Below, in pieces: positions 43,868 to 52,860 of a stretch of DNA of 64,000 bases. The DNA is from CBDCUW01 sp965222745 (GTDB taxonomy: Bacteria; Planctomycetota; Planctomycetia; Pirellulales; Pirellulaceae): NCBI GenBank assembly GCA_965222745.1, contig CBDCUW010000005.1:372001-436000 (forward strand). The letters are read 5' to 3'. The position numbers and the translations under genes were made by a program. The notes beneath the pieces were generated by a model. That model saw nothing but the letters and a program-made list of their open reading frames with translations. It was not told the origin of the DNA and did no database searches. Each line of letters opens with the position of its first letter. The first letter of the stretch is position 1.

Positions 43868-45136
43868 ATGTTCTTTTTGAACCGATATCGATGGGCCGGC
43901 GCCGTGGCAATGATCGCTTGGATCGTGATCGTCACGCCCGAAGTCTCCGGCCAATCACCGACACCCGATCCACCGCCAGGGTCGGACCAAGAACAGGTTC
44001 AAGCCGAGGCAAGGCGATCCAAGGCCGCCGCAGCGACCGACCAGACGAAGGGGCAAGACCTTTCGACAACCGGCGTCTCCGAAGAGGAAGTCGATCGCTG
44101 GATCGAATCGCTCGGTTCCACCTCATTTGCGACTCGCGAAACGGCGGCAACGCGGCTTGCTGAAATCGGCAAGCCGATTCTCGAAAAACTTTCCGAAGTG
44201 TCTGAAAAACACCACGATCCGGAAGTTCGTATTCGAGCCGTGCAGATCGTCAACCAACTCACCCAGGGCGACCTGAACCGACGCGTCAATGCGTTCCTGT
44301 CGGGAAAAGACGTTCCCTTCGAGGGTTGGCGAACGATGCGGGCCATCTTTGGTGACACCCACAATGTTCGTGAAATCTTCGTGGAAATGTTGCAGGTCTA
44401 TCCCGACGTGACGACGTCGCTGGAAGGAACTTCGCGCGATCGCGCCATGGCGTTAGAAAAAGTGGTCGCGGGCGTGCGAAACAAGATGTTCCAAGAACTC
44501 AAGTTTCCCAGCGCCGCCGATGCGATCTCGTTGTTGCTGCCGGCAAGCGACCTGGCCGTGCCGCTGGACAACGGTTTTGATGATGTGATGTTGGCGGTGT
44601 TGTACAAACCGGCCGTGTCGGAATTGCACCGCAACATCCAAATGTCTCGACCGCTGCGAGTATTGATCGGGCGCTGGTTGCCCCGCAGTTCGATCAAAAA
44701 CCGTGACGAAACTCTGACGTACGGGTTGAGCTACGAAATCCATCAGACCTACGAGCTGGCGGTCAAGACACTGACCGAATCGCAGCAAACCGAAATTCTG
44801 GCCATTGCGATGCAGGCGATCGCCAAATTCGGCAGCAAAAACGATTGTCAGGCGATTGCAAAATTCTTGGACGACAAACGGGCCGCTTCCGAGCGTGGCT
44901 TTGCCGATGGCAAACCGCTGAGGACGGAACTTGGTGACGTGGCAATGGCAACGATCGCACGTCTTCATGAGATACCGCTGCAAGAGATCGGATTTCACCA
45001 AGAATCGATCGACGACAAGTTCGCTTTCTCGCTCGATGAGATCGGGTTTCCCATCGGGGAAGAGGAGGGACGAATCGCGGCTCGAAAGAAAATCGACGAA
45101 CTGATCCAACCTGCCACCGCCGCCGAGGAACTTTAG
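43868..45136 (+). CDS. Exported HEAT-like helical-repeat protein, unknown
   Basis: About 422 residues from the ATG at 43868, chosen because it gives a signal peptide (MFFLNRYRWAGAVAMIAWIV, cleavage near SGQ-S); an ATG at 43811 would add 19 residues before it. After a Gln/Ala/Lys-rich linker comes a segment of HEAT-type helices (VDRWIESLGSTSFATRETAATRLAEIG, EVRIRAVQIVNQL), then a longer alpha-helical region. No catalytic motif. It is upstream of, and collinear with, the 1519-residue PQQ/TPR protein (95-bp gap), so a shared periplasmic function is possible. Confidence 0.75.
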   Translation: MFFLNRYRWAGAVAMIAWIVIVTPEVSGQSPTPDPPPGSDQEQVQAEARRSKAAAATDQTKGQDLSTTGVSEEEVDRWIESLGSTSFATRETAATRLAEIGKPILEKLSEVSEKHHDPEVRIRAVQIVNQLTQGDLNRRVNAFLSGKDVPFEGWRTMRAIFGDTHNVREIFVEMLQVYPDVTTSLEGTSRDRAMALEKVVAGVRNKMFQELKFPSAADAISLLLPASDLAVPLDNGFDDVMLAVLYKPAVSELHRNIQMSRPLRVLIGRWLPRSSIKNRDETLTYGLSYEIHQTYELAVKTLTESQQTEILAIAMQAIAKFGSKNDCQAIAKFLDDKRAASERGFADGKPLRTELGDVAMATIARLHEIPLQEIGFHQESIDDKFAFSLDEIGFPIGEEEGRIAARKKIDELIQPATAAEEL

Positions 45137-45194
45137 CGGTCGGCCCGTTGTCTGCTGCTGGCTGCGCGTAGCGATTTCGGAGAAACCGCCGACG
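45137..45194. repeat. Intergenic hairpin module, family B
   Basis: GGTCGGCCCGTTGTCTGC...GCTGGC and GCGATTTC-GGA-GAAACCGC (45171-45189, one mismatch), right after the stop codon of the HEAT-like gene. Confidence 0.65.
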
Positions 45195-45231
45195 GAACTG
45201 CACTGACAGACTGCGGGCCGATCCCACTACA

Positions 45232-48200
45232 ATGGTGGCAAAGACGGTTCACCCAGTTTTCGTCAACGCAATAGGACCTAGCGTGACTCGCCCAGCATCC
45301 TTCGCCACCTGCGTGATCCAGGTGTTTGTCTTCGCGCTATTGGTGTCCGGCACCTCCAAGGCGTCGGCACAGGCTTTCTCGATTCGACCGATGACTCAAT
45401 CGGGAAGATTCATCGAGGCACCTCGCAGCGTCCAGCAGCAACTTCGCGAGGCGCAGCGTTCGTTGGAAAAGGGGGAAGAGAGTGATGCGGTGGTGCGGCT
45501 TGGCGACTTGCTGCAGCGGGATGCACAAACCTTTGGTGATGCGGATCTTGCCGGGCAGGATTTTTTCATCGGAATTGAAAGTGTGGGCCGATCCGGGCGA
45601 GTGGCGGGCAGCCTGCTGCGACGCGCTCGGCAAATGATTGGCGAACTTTCCCCGGCAGCTCTGGAAACCTACCAGCTGCGATATGGACCGCTGGCCGCCA
45701 GGATGCTCGACGAGGCGGCTGCGACGCGGGATTGGGAGGCGGTACGGACGGTGCGGCGGCAGTACTTTCACACGGTTGCCGGGTATCGAGCTTCGTTTCT
45801 GTTGGCTCAAAGGGAACTGTTTGCCGGCCGTCCGCTCGCAGCCTCCTTGCTGCTTGATGACGTCGTAACGATGCCCCGCGCAGTGGCGCAATTGGGCAGC
45901 GCGGTGGTGGACATGCACGCCGCAGCTTCCAAGCTAGCCGGACGAACCTTGGCACCGCCGACCGATCCGACCGATCAGTCAAACGAGACCACCGCTACCG
46001 AGAACGCGCGAATCGATAAGTACGCGGTCACGTTGTCGGATGCCGGGGGTGAAACGCGCGACTACGCGATGTTTGGCGGCACGCCCAATCGCAACGGGCT
46101 TTCCGTCGGGCAGATGCCGCTGACCAATGTTCGTTGGGATTTGCCGACCACGGCAAGCCCGCGGCAGCGGCGCGCGCTGGAAAACGTGGCCAGCGATCTG
46201 GCCGCCACCGGAAAGTTGCCTCCCCCCAGTTGGCTGCCTTTGCGAGTGGGCGATCAATTGCTGATGCGCACCACCGAGCGGCTAGTCGGCGTCGATTATC
46301 GAACGGGCAAACGCGTTTGGACTTGGCCTTGGTTTTCCCCCGCCTTCAACGAAGAACAAGTGCCCTTTGATTCGTTGCCTGGTGGCGAAGGACCGGGCGA
46401 TCTGCTCAGTCAGCGTGTTTGGAATGATTTGCCCTACGGCCAACTGACCAGTGACGGTCAGCGAGTTTTCATGATTGACGACTTGGGCGAGGTTGAGGTG
46501 ACGTCGATCGGTCCGCTCGGATTTGGCGGAGTTCGTCCGTCCGACACCAAGACGAATACACTCGTCGCTCTCGACCTGCCCACCGAGGGAAAGCTGTTGT
46601 GGCGGTTAGGTGCGGGAGCCGACGACACTTCCGAACTCTCGGGGGCGTTCTTCTTGGGGCCTCCGCTTCCGCTTGACGGCCGGCTTTACGTGATGATGGA
46701 ACTCGCCGGCGACATCAACCTTTCTTGCCTTGATCCGGCAACCGGCCGCGAATTGTGGCGGCAGCAACTGGTGGCGGTTGAATCGGGCAGCGTGAATTCC
46801 GATCCCATTCGACGAGTCGCTGGTGCGACGCCGACGTACCACGAAGGTTTGCTGATCTGTCCCACCGGCGCCGGCGTCATCGTCGCGATCGATTTGTGTG
46901 ATCGGATGTTGCGATGGGGAATTCGATTCGATCGTAATTCAGAGATGAATCGCAGTATCACCAACCGGGGAAGCCTGGAGGTGACTCAGTTGATGCAGCG
47001 GTGGTACAGCGGCACTGCGATTGCTGTGGACGACACATTGCTGGTCACTCCGGTCGAATCGGATCGGCTGTTTGCCTTGAACGTGCTGACCGGCGAGCCA
47101 CGTTTTCAAGAAAAGAACCGTGTTCGCCAGCGTTACCTCGCCGGAGCCAGGGACGGTCGTTTCCTGGTTGTCAGTGCCGACCAGGTACGAGCGTTCGATT
47201 TGCACACCGGCAATCAGCTTTGGACCTCCGAAGCCGACATGCTGACCGCCGGCCAGCAGATCATCGGCCGTGGGGTTTTTGGCGACGGCGATTACTTGAT
47301 CCCAACCACATCCAATCAGCTGATCCGAATCTCACTGGAAGATGGCAAGGTTCTTCAGCGGCGTAACACGCGATATCCGCTTGGCAACCTGGTCGCCGTG
47401 GGCGGGGAAATCATCGTGCAGGGCAGTTCGACGATTTCAGTCGCGTACGGCGAAAAATCTCTGGAACCGTTGATCACCGAAATGCTGAAAAAGGATCCCA
47501 ATGATTTCGAAGCGCTGGTCAGAAAATCGGAGCTTTTGATCCAACGTGGTCAGCGGCGCGAAGCGTTGGAGCTTTTGGCCCGTGCCCGCGCGATCGATCC
47601 ATTGAACGACGAAGTACACATGTTGAGCGTGTCGGCCATGCTGGGCGCTTTTCGCGAAAACTTGGACGTCGACGCCGAGTTGATTGAAACGCTGGACCAG
47701 TTGATCGAACGCGAAAACGAACGTGCCGACTTCCTTTCTTATCGCGTGCGCGCTGCTCTGCAGAAAAAACAGTTCCAGGAAGCGACTGTCCAACTGCTTG
47801 ATCTCTCCAAGCTGTTGGCCAACGTTCCGGCGCTGGATAGTGAGACGGACCAGGTCGTTGGCGATGCGGTGCGGTATTGTTCGCTGGGCAGTTGGTTGGC
47901 GGCGCGGGCGGCGGATGTGGCCAAGTTGGCGGATGATTCCCAGCGGGCAGCGATCAATCAAGCCGTTTCGGAGTCGGTCGCACCGTTGATGCAGGGGTCC
48001 AACACGTTGATGTCGCGCATGGTGCGGCACTTTGCGGCGCTGGAAGGGATCGAGCCGATGCGATCTGAACTTGCCGACCGTTATGCCAATGCCGGAGCCG
48101 CGTTGGAGCTGGAAAGATTGGCACTGGGAACGGAAATTCCCACCCCCGACGGATTGCGATCCCTTTCGACCGAACGGCTGCTGGTTCTGGCACGCTCCTA

Positions 48201-49791
48201 CGCGGAACGTCGCTTCGGCGAGGATGCCATTGCCGCAGTGGAGGTTTTGCGAACACGAGAAGCAGCGGAAGAGATCTCCAAAGAAATCGACGAGATTGCC
48301 GACTTGGCTCGGCGCACTCCTGCTGCACCCCGTTGGGGAGAAAGTGTGGAACTGGATTGGGAATCGCAGCAAGTTCTTTCACGCGGTTTCAGTGTTCCCA
48401 CTCAGCGCGTGGCGGTGACCAAAGTCACAGCGGGCAAACGGTTTGAAAACTGGTACCTGGTCAGCGAGGGATTGAGCCCACTGGCGCTGCGTGACCCTAG
48501 TTCTGGTCAGTTGCGGCAGATCGTTGTCGAAGGGTTTGACGGTCGTCTGGACGTCGACAAAGAGGCCCAGATCTGTGGGTCATTCATGGTCATCGTGCTG
48601 CCCACCGAACTGATCGGCGTCAACTTGTACAGCGCGTTGGCTGGCGACGGCGAACCAGTGGTTTGGCGACGAGCACTCAGTGGTGACGGAGGTCCGATTG
48701 CCAAACGGCGAAGCGACACCATGCCCTTCGAAGACCAGGTGATCAAGTACCCCTTGGTCAGTGGCGCGTTTACCAATGACGAACCAGAATTTCGATTGGG
48801 ACCGGTGTTGGGCGACCGCCTGCTGATGGCACAGGGAGGTGATTTGATCGCGCTGGACCTGCAGACCAAAGAGCCTCTTTGGAGAAATTCGTCAGCCCCG
48901 CGAAGCGGTGCCGTGTTGCAGCATGAGGGACGCGTCGCCGTTGTTTCGCCGGCCAACCGCGAAGTCGTCTTTTTTGACCTGTTGGATGGCCGCCGATTGG
49001 ATTCGGTCGATTGGCAGTATGGACCCGTTTGGGCAACTGCCGGCAATCATGTGCTTTGTTACCAGCAAGAGGGCACTACCCGATTGCATCATGTCAAATT
49101 GGTCGATCCGTTTGCTGGTGATGTCCTCTTGCAGACATCTGCTTTGGAGTCCAATCGCAGCAACGCCGACATTCCTTGTTCCTACGGTCGCGTGGTCGCG
49201 GGACGATACTTGGCGATGTTGGATAGTGAAGGCCAGGCACTGGTTTGGGATCTGGTCGAAGCCAAAGAGATTTCTCGGCCAAAACTTCCCGCTTATCCAG
49301 ATCTGCAGGGGCTTCAAGCAGTTCTGCTCGATGGGCAACTCATCTTGTTGCCCCGACGTCGCGTGCCACGTCCACGATTGTCGGAACCGGCGCCGCCACA
49401 AACCGGTGACAGCAAGCATCACGTGACAGTCCACGCTGTCCACTCGGTTTCGTTGGCCGATGGTGAAGTCGTTTGGAGCAAGGAGTTCGAAACGCCTTGG
49501 GGGTGCACCGTGCATCAACCTGCTTCGACGCCGATCCTGGTACTCACCCGCAGCCGATCGACCTACACCTCGCCGACCAGCAGCCGCAGTCAGAAGCTCG
49601 ATGCGCTGGCAATCGATGTGCGAGACGGCCGCGAGCTTGACAAGACGCTGGGGAAATCGGTGATCAGTCGAAACAACTCGCTTCAAACTCGATTGACCAT
49701 TCAGCCCGGACTTTCCAGAGTCTTGGTTCAAATCGGCGGCGAACTGCTCACTTACAAATTTGAGACTCCGCCGTCCGAGCCAGCCGAATAG
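45232..49791 (+). CDS. Giant secreted PQQ-propeller/TPR protein
   Basis: 1519 residues, the largest gene here. The signal peptide (around ASFATCVIQVFVFALLVSG, cleavage near ASA-Q) fits better if translation begins at the GTG at 45283, preceded by AGGA, than at the ATG at 45232. After a helical region (about 50-270) comes a first PQQ-type beta propeller (about 290-720: LVGVDYRTGKRVWTWPW, CLDPATGRELWRQQL, AFDLHTGNQLWTS), a TPR/helical middle (NDFEALVRKSELLIQRGQRREALELLARARAIDPLN), and a second propeller (about 1130-1500: LIALDLQTKEPLWRN). It probably acts as a scaffold in the periplasm or outer membrane; no enzyme motif is visible. Confidence 0.85.
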   Translation: MVAKTVHPVFVNAIGPSVTRPASFATCVIQVFVFALLVSGTSKASAQAFSIRPMTQSGRFIEAPRSVQQQLREAQRSLEKGEESDAVVRLGDLLQRDAQTFGDADLAGQDFFIGIESVGRSGRVAGSLLRRARQMIGELSPAALETYQLRYGPLAARMLDEAAATRDWEAVRTVRRQYFHTVAGYRASFLLAQRELFAGRPLAASLLLDDVVTMPRAVAQLGSAVVDMHAAASKLAGRTLAPPTDPTDQSNETTATENARIDKYAVTLSDAGGETRDYAMFGGTPNRNGLSVGQMPLTNVRWDLPTTASPRQRRALENVASDLAATGKLPPPSWLPLRVGDQLLMRTTERLVGVDYRTGKRVWTWPWFSPAFNEEQVPFDSLPGGEGPGDLLSQRVWNDLPYGQLTSDGQRVFMIDDLGEVEVTSIGPLGFGGVRPSDTKTNTLVALDLPTEGKLLWRLGAGADDTSELSGAFFLGPPLPLDGRLYVMMELAGDINLSCLDPATGRELWRQQLVAVESGSVNSDPIRRVAGATPTYHEGLLICPTGAGVIVAIDLCDRMLRWGIRFDRNSEMNRSITNRGSLEVTQLMQRWYSGTAIAVDDTLLVTPVESDRLFALNVLTGEPRFQEKNRVRQRYLAGARDGRFLVVSADQVRAFDLHTGNQLWTSEADMLTAGQQIIGRGVFGDGDYLIPTTSNQLIRISLEDGKVLQRRNTRYPLGNLVAVGGEIIVQGSSTISVAYGEKSLEPLITEMLKKDPNDFEALVRKSELLIQRGQRREALELLARARAIDPLNDEVHMLSVSAMLGAFRENLDVDAELIETLDQLIERENERADFLSYRVRAALQKKQFQEATVQLLDLSKLLANVPALDSETDQVVGDAVRYCSLGSWLAARAADVAKLADDSQRAAINQAVSESVAPLMQGSNTLMSRMVRHFAALEGIEPMRSELADRYANAGAALELERLALGTEIPTPDGLRSLSTERLLVLARSYAERRFGEDAIAAVEVLRTREAAEEISKEIDEIADLARRTPAAPRWGESVELDWESQQVLSRGFSVPTQRVAVTKVTAGKRFENWYLVSEGLSPLALRDPSSGQLRQIVVEGFDGRLDVDKEAQICGSFMVIVLPTELIGVNLYSALAGDGEPVVWRRALSGDGGPIAKRRSDTMPFEDQVIKYPLVSGAFTNDEPEFRLGPVLGDRLLMAQGGDLIALDLQTKEPLWRNSSAPRSGAVLQHEGRVAVVSPANREVVFFDLLDGRRLDSVDWQYGPVWATAGNHVLCYQQEGTTRLHHVKLVDPFAGDVLLQTSALESNRSNADIPCSYGRVVAGRYLAMLDSEGQALVWDLVEAKEISRPKLPAYPDLQGLQAVLLDGQLILLPRRRVPRPRLSEPAPPQTGDSKHHVTVHAVHSVSLADGEVVWSKEFETPWGCTVHQPASTPILVLTRSRSTYTSPTSSRSQKLDALAIDVRDGRELDKTLGKSVISRNNSLQTRLTIQPGLSRVLVQIGGELLTYKFETPPSEPAE

Positions 49792-49866
49792 GGCAAAAGT
49801 GGCAGCGTTTTGCTGTCTGTTTTCTAAAGTGACCAGACGTGTCACCGCAGCTGCGATCTTCTTGGT

Positions 49867-49974
49867 GTCGCCGACTGTCGGCCAGCTCTCCGAGCTGGCT
49901 ACCGTGCGCCCGCAGCGAATTCGGAGAATTCGCCGACCGTCGGCCAGTTCTCCGTTCCTGGCTTCGCAGGCGAC
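49867..49974. repeat. Intergenic hairpin module, family B
   Basis: Contains the perfect hairpins GCCAGCTC-TCC-GAGCTGGC (49881-49899) and GCGAATTC-GGA-GAATTCGC (49915-49933), followed by a second, imperfect GGCCAGTTCTCCGTTCCTGGC-like arm pair. Confidence 0.8.
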
Positions 49975-50008
49975 AGGAATTCATTTCGCCGACCATGGAG
50001 GATCCATC

Positions 50009-50395
50009 ATGCCAAAGTTCTACGTTCAATGCGGTCCCATCCGCACCATCTTGCAAGCCGAATCGGGACGACATGCCGCCATGTCAGCTCTTGATCACAC
50101 CCTTCAGTCTCACCTGTGGATTTACGATGACCCGGAGCTAAGCGAGCAAGATCGCCAAGATCACTTGATGCTCGAGGCGCTGTTGCACTTGGAACCGGCC
50201 GTCGAAGTCAGCGAGATTGGGTTCGATCGCGCCGACGCAGAGTTGTACAGCGTTCCGCAACTGATCGTCCGTTGGCATCGCCTGATGATCGGCATGAATC
50301 GGTTGTTTGCAGCCGCAGGGCTCGGACCGCGGTCGATGGCCACGGTTGCTGGAGTGCAACTGGTTCCATCCGTCGCGCCGCGCCTGCCAAGATAA
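50009..50395 (+). CDS. Small conserved-looking protein, unknown
   Basis: 128 residues. The start at 50009 (MPKFYVQCGPIRTILQAES) is decided by a good ribosome binding site, GGAGG, 9 bp upstream; the frame is open further upstream only because it runs through the repeat. It is compact and soluble, with a likely beta-strand start, an acidic helix (YDDPELSEQDRQDHLMLEALLHL) and a hydrophobic C-terminal helix (RLMIGMNRLFAAAGL). No family recognised. It is isolated between repeats and convergent with the S41 protease gene. Confidence 0.7.
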   Translation: MPKFYVQCGPIRTILQAESGRHAAMSALDHTLQSHLWIYDDPELSEQDRQDHLMLEALLHLEPAVEVSEIGFDRADAELYSVPQLIVRWHRLMIGMNRLFAAAGLGPRSMATVAGVQLVPSVAPRLPR

Positions 50396-50430
50396 GGGGC
50401 GTCAGTCTGAAAAAAATCGCCACTTGGTCC

Positions 50431-50497
50431 GTAGCGAAACTCGCCAAGAGTTTCGGCAGGACCGAGATTCACCGAAACTCTTGGCGAGTTTCGCTAC
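50431..50497. repeat. Intergenic palindrome, family A (copy 4)
   Basis: Perfect 25-bp arms, GTAGCGAAACTCGCCAAG... and ...CTTGGCGAGTTTCGCTAC, around a ~15-bp centre, between two convergent genes. The best-preserved copy of the family. Confidence 0.88.
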
Positions 50498-50537
50498 CCT
50501 GGGACTGGCTGATTCGCGTGCCTGCACTCACGCCTTA

Positions 50538-52211
50538 CTATGGGCGTCGACTGATCTTGCTGGCAGCGGTGAACTGTTCCACCGCTCGCTGCAGCACTGC
50601 GTCCTCTTGATCAAGCGTCACGTTGCCTTCGATATTGGGACGGGCCGCGATGTAGGTCGGTTCGACCGCAATGTTGGGCTGGACACCGCGTCGACTGATT
50701 GCCTGGCCGCTGGGCGAGTAGAACTTGGCGGTCGTCAAACAGAGACCGAACTTCGCGGTTTGCATTCGAAAGATCCCTTGGACGCTCCCCTTCCCGTAGC
50801 TGTTTTCGCCAACGATCACGCCTCGATTGCTGTCAGCGATGGCACCGGCGAAGATTTCGCTGGCACTGGCGCTGTCACGGTCAATCAACACCGCCAGCGG
50901 AACGTTCCAGGTGTTGGGTCGGTGAGCAATGTAATCAAAGTTCTCGCGAGCGTTGCGGCCGCGAGTGGTCACGATTCGCCCTGAATTCAAGAATCGGTCG
51001 GCGACTTCCACGGCCGCCGACAGCAGTCCGCCGGGATTTCCACGTACGTCGATCACCAGCGACCGCATTCCCTGTCGATGCAGTTGCCAAAGGGCGCGTT
51101 CCACGTCTCGCGTCGTCGTCTTCTGGAAATTGGTCAGCCTCATGTAGCCAATTCGGTTGTCCACGTCGACGAAGTGGACGTTTTCGACACAGGGAACTTC
51201 GACACGGCGGCGCTGCACCGTCAATTCTCTTTCCTGGCCGTTTTGGTCCACCACGCCGATCGATACGTAGGTATGTTCGGGACCACGCAGCAGATCGGCG
51301 GCGTGATCGGGATCGACCTGGTCGGTACGCGACGCTTCAACGCGAACAATGCGTTCCCCTGCCAAGATGCCGGCTTCCGCCGCTGGACCTTTGGGGATAA
51401 CCGAAAGAATCTGCAAGTGATCCTGTTCGGGCTTCAGCTCGATTCCCAACCCGACAAAGTTGCCCTCGATATTCGAAAACATCTCGTCAAGTTGATCGGG
51501 GGAGAGCAAACGCGTGTAAGGATCCAACGTCGACACGGCGCCGCTAAGGTATTCCAAAACAGTGGCCGTGCCGGAAAGCCCAAGTTCAGCCCGAGCCGCG
51601 CCGGCAACGTAGGCGACGTTGGCACGCAAATCAAAGCGCGTTGCCGTGCTGCGATTGCTCAGCCGGTGATGGATGTTCAGACGAAACCGTTCAATCGCTT
51701 CCGGGTCAGTGCCCGCCAATAGCCGATCGACGAAGCTCTCTTCGGTCAGCGCCACCTCCAACGCGGCGGTGCCGTGGATCAGGACGCGTGACCAATCGAC
51801 TTTTTCGACGTAGTGGGTTTCCAGGTTGGCCAGCACTTCGGCATACAGTTCCAAGGCTTGCCCCGTTCCCAAATCACGCACCGAGCGAAGAAAACTCTCG
51901 TCACGATACCGGCGATTCACATCGTAATGGATCCGGCTGATCACCAGCCGCTGGTACAGCGTTTTGCTTTCAGGGTAATTTCGCGTCTCGGTTTCGTAGT
52001 GCCGAACGGCGTCCGACCATTGCCGGTTTCGCTCCAGGTCCAAACCCTTTTCGATTGCCGCTGCTTCCGTATCGATCGATATCGCGGATGCTTCGGCGAC
52101 CACTTGTGCCGACGCCCAGGGCGGCAGCGTGAAACAGGTCGCGACAATGGCGGTGGTGGCGATGAAGCGTACCGCTAGACGTTGAAACACGACACGGGCA
52201 AAAAAATCCAT
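50538..52211 (-). CDS. S41 C-terminal-processing peptidase (CtpA/Prc type), exported
   Basis: About 557 residues from the ATG at 52211 (MDFFARVVFQRL; an ATG 5 codons upstream is possible). The signal peptide ends near ASA-Q. A TPR-like helical region (about 35-200) precedes a PDZ domain (about 250-340, NFVGLGIELKPEQDHLQILSVIPKGPAAEAGILAGERIV) and the S41 catalytic domain. The Ser/Lys dyad is in DRDSASASEIF (Ser) and ENSYGKGSVQ (Lys), and DVRGNPGG is conserved. It would process or degrade periplasmic proteins. Two strong hairpins lie upstream of its start. Confidence 0.93.
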   Translation of the reverse strand: MDFFARVVFQRLAVRFIATTAIVATCFTLPPWASAQVVAEASAISIDTEAAAIEKGLDLERNRQWSDAVRHYETETRNYPESKTLYQRLVISRIHYDVNRRYRDESFLRSVRDLGTGQALELYAEVLANLETHYVEKVDWSRVLIHGTAALEVALTEESFVDRLLAGTDPEAIERFRLNIHHRLSNRSTATRFDLRANVAYVAGAARAELGLSGTATVLEYLSGAVSTLDPYTRLLSPDQLDEMFSNIEGNFVGLGIELKPEQDHLQILSVIPKGPAAEAGILAGERIVRVEASRTDQVDPDHAADLLRGPEHTYVSIGVVDQNGQERELTVQRRRVEVPCVENVHFVDVDNRIGYMRLTNFQKTTTRDVERALWQLHRQGMRSLVIDVRGNPGGLLSAAVEVADRFLNSGRIVTTRGRNARENFDYIAHRPNTWNVPLAVLIDRDSASASEIFAGAIADSNRGVIVGENSYGKGSVQGIFRMQTAKFGLCLTTAKFYSPSGQAISRRGVQPNIAVEPTYIAARPNIEGNVTLDQEDAVLQRAVEQFTAASKISRRP

Positions 52212-52226
52212 GCGCAGCTCTTCCAT

Positions 52227-52860
52227 CGATGAGCGTCGTGAGGGAGGGGCGGCAGGCGCCGGGAGGAGGCGTCTGCCGCATGGCCGCGCAAAGACGCTCC
52301 TAACGAGCGGCCATGGGAATATAGGTCACAAAGGGTGCCTGGTCAAAAAACCAATGCGACGGGAATTCGGAAAAACAAGATTGACCAACCCAGGTGGAAT
52401 CTCACCGAGCCGATCACCCCGATTGTTCCGATACTTCCGAGCAACAGCAGCTAAAAAAGTGGCCGCTGCTGTGGCAAAAAAGCTCGAAGGACGACACCAG
52501 AGGTTCCGAGCAACCTGTGGAACTTTCCAGCACCGCCGATCCAGCTGCTTTGCGATCAAACAATCACCGTAGCGAGTTTCACGCTCGGCAACCGTCGCTG
52601 CGCTTCCAGGCGCGAGAGACGAAGACGGTGACACAGCTACCCCGTGGCAGTTTGGGTGACACCAATCGTCATGGCTTCCAACTTCACGATAGGCAGTGTC
52701 CAGTCCGCGGGCAATGGATCACCGCCCCACTTCACCAAGATTGCATTGACATCCAGCCGTCAAGATTCTTAACGTCCGCGAAAAGTGACCAAACGTCCGC
52801 GCAGTTTGCGCGTGCATCGACCGTTTTTTTCCGATCATTCGGACCGGCCAGCAGACTCCG
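52227..52860. other. 634-bp intergenic region between divergent genes
   Basis: No gene seen. It holds the hairpin pair at 52249-52315, a possible hairpin CAGCAGC...GCTGCTG near 52444-52470 with A-runs, and presumably the promoters of the S41 protease and the lipoprotein hydrolase. A partial family A-like GTAGCGAGTTTCACGC occurs at 52570. Confidence 0.45.
52249..52315 (-). promoter_or_regulatory. Two adjacent strong hairpins in the leader of the S41 protease gene
   Basis: 52249-52279 forms a 12-bp stem (GCGGCAGGCGCC / GGCGTCTGCCGC, one G-T) with a 7-nt loop. 52279-52315 forms a 9-bp outer stem (CATGGCCGC / GCGGCCATG) with an inner CGCTC-GTTAG-GAGCG. Both are 38-104 bp upstream of the protease start and could be an mRNA leader structure or protein-binding sites. 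Confidence 0.45.

Noticed and set aside
45203..45233. CTGACA ... TACAAT as promoter of the giant PQQ/TPR gene
   Set aside because: The spacer is 19 bp and the -10 overlaps the first possible ATG. It would support the later GTG start at 45283 but is not strong enough alone.
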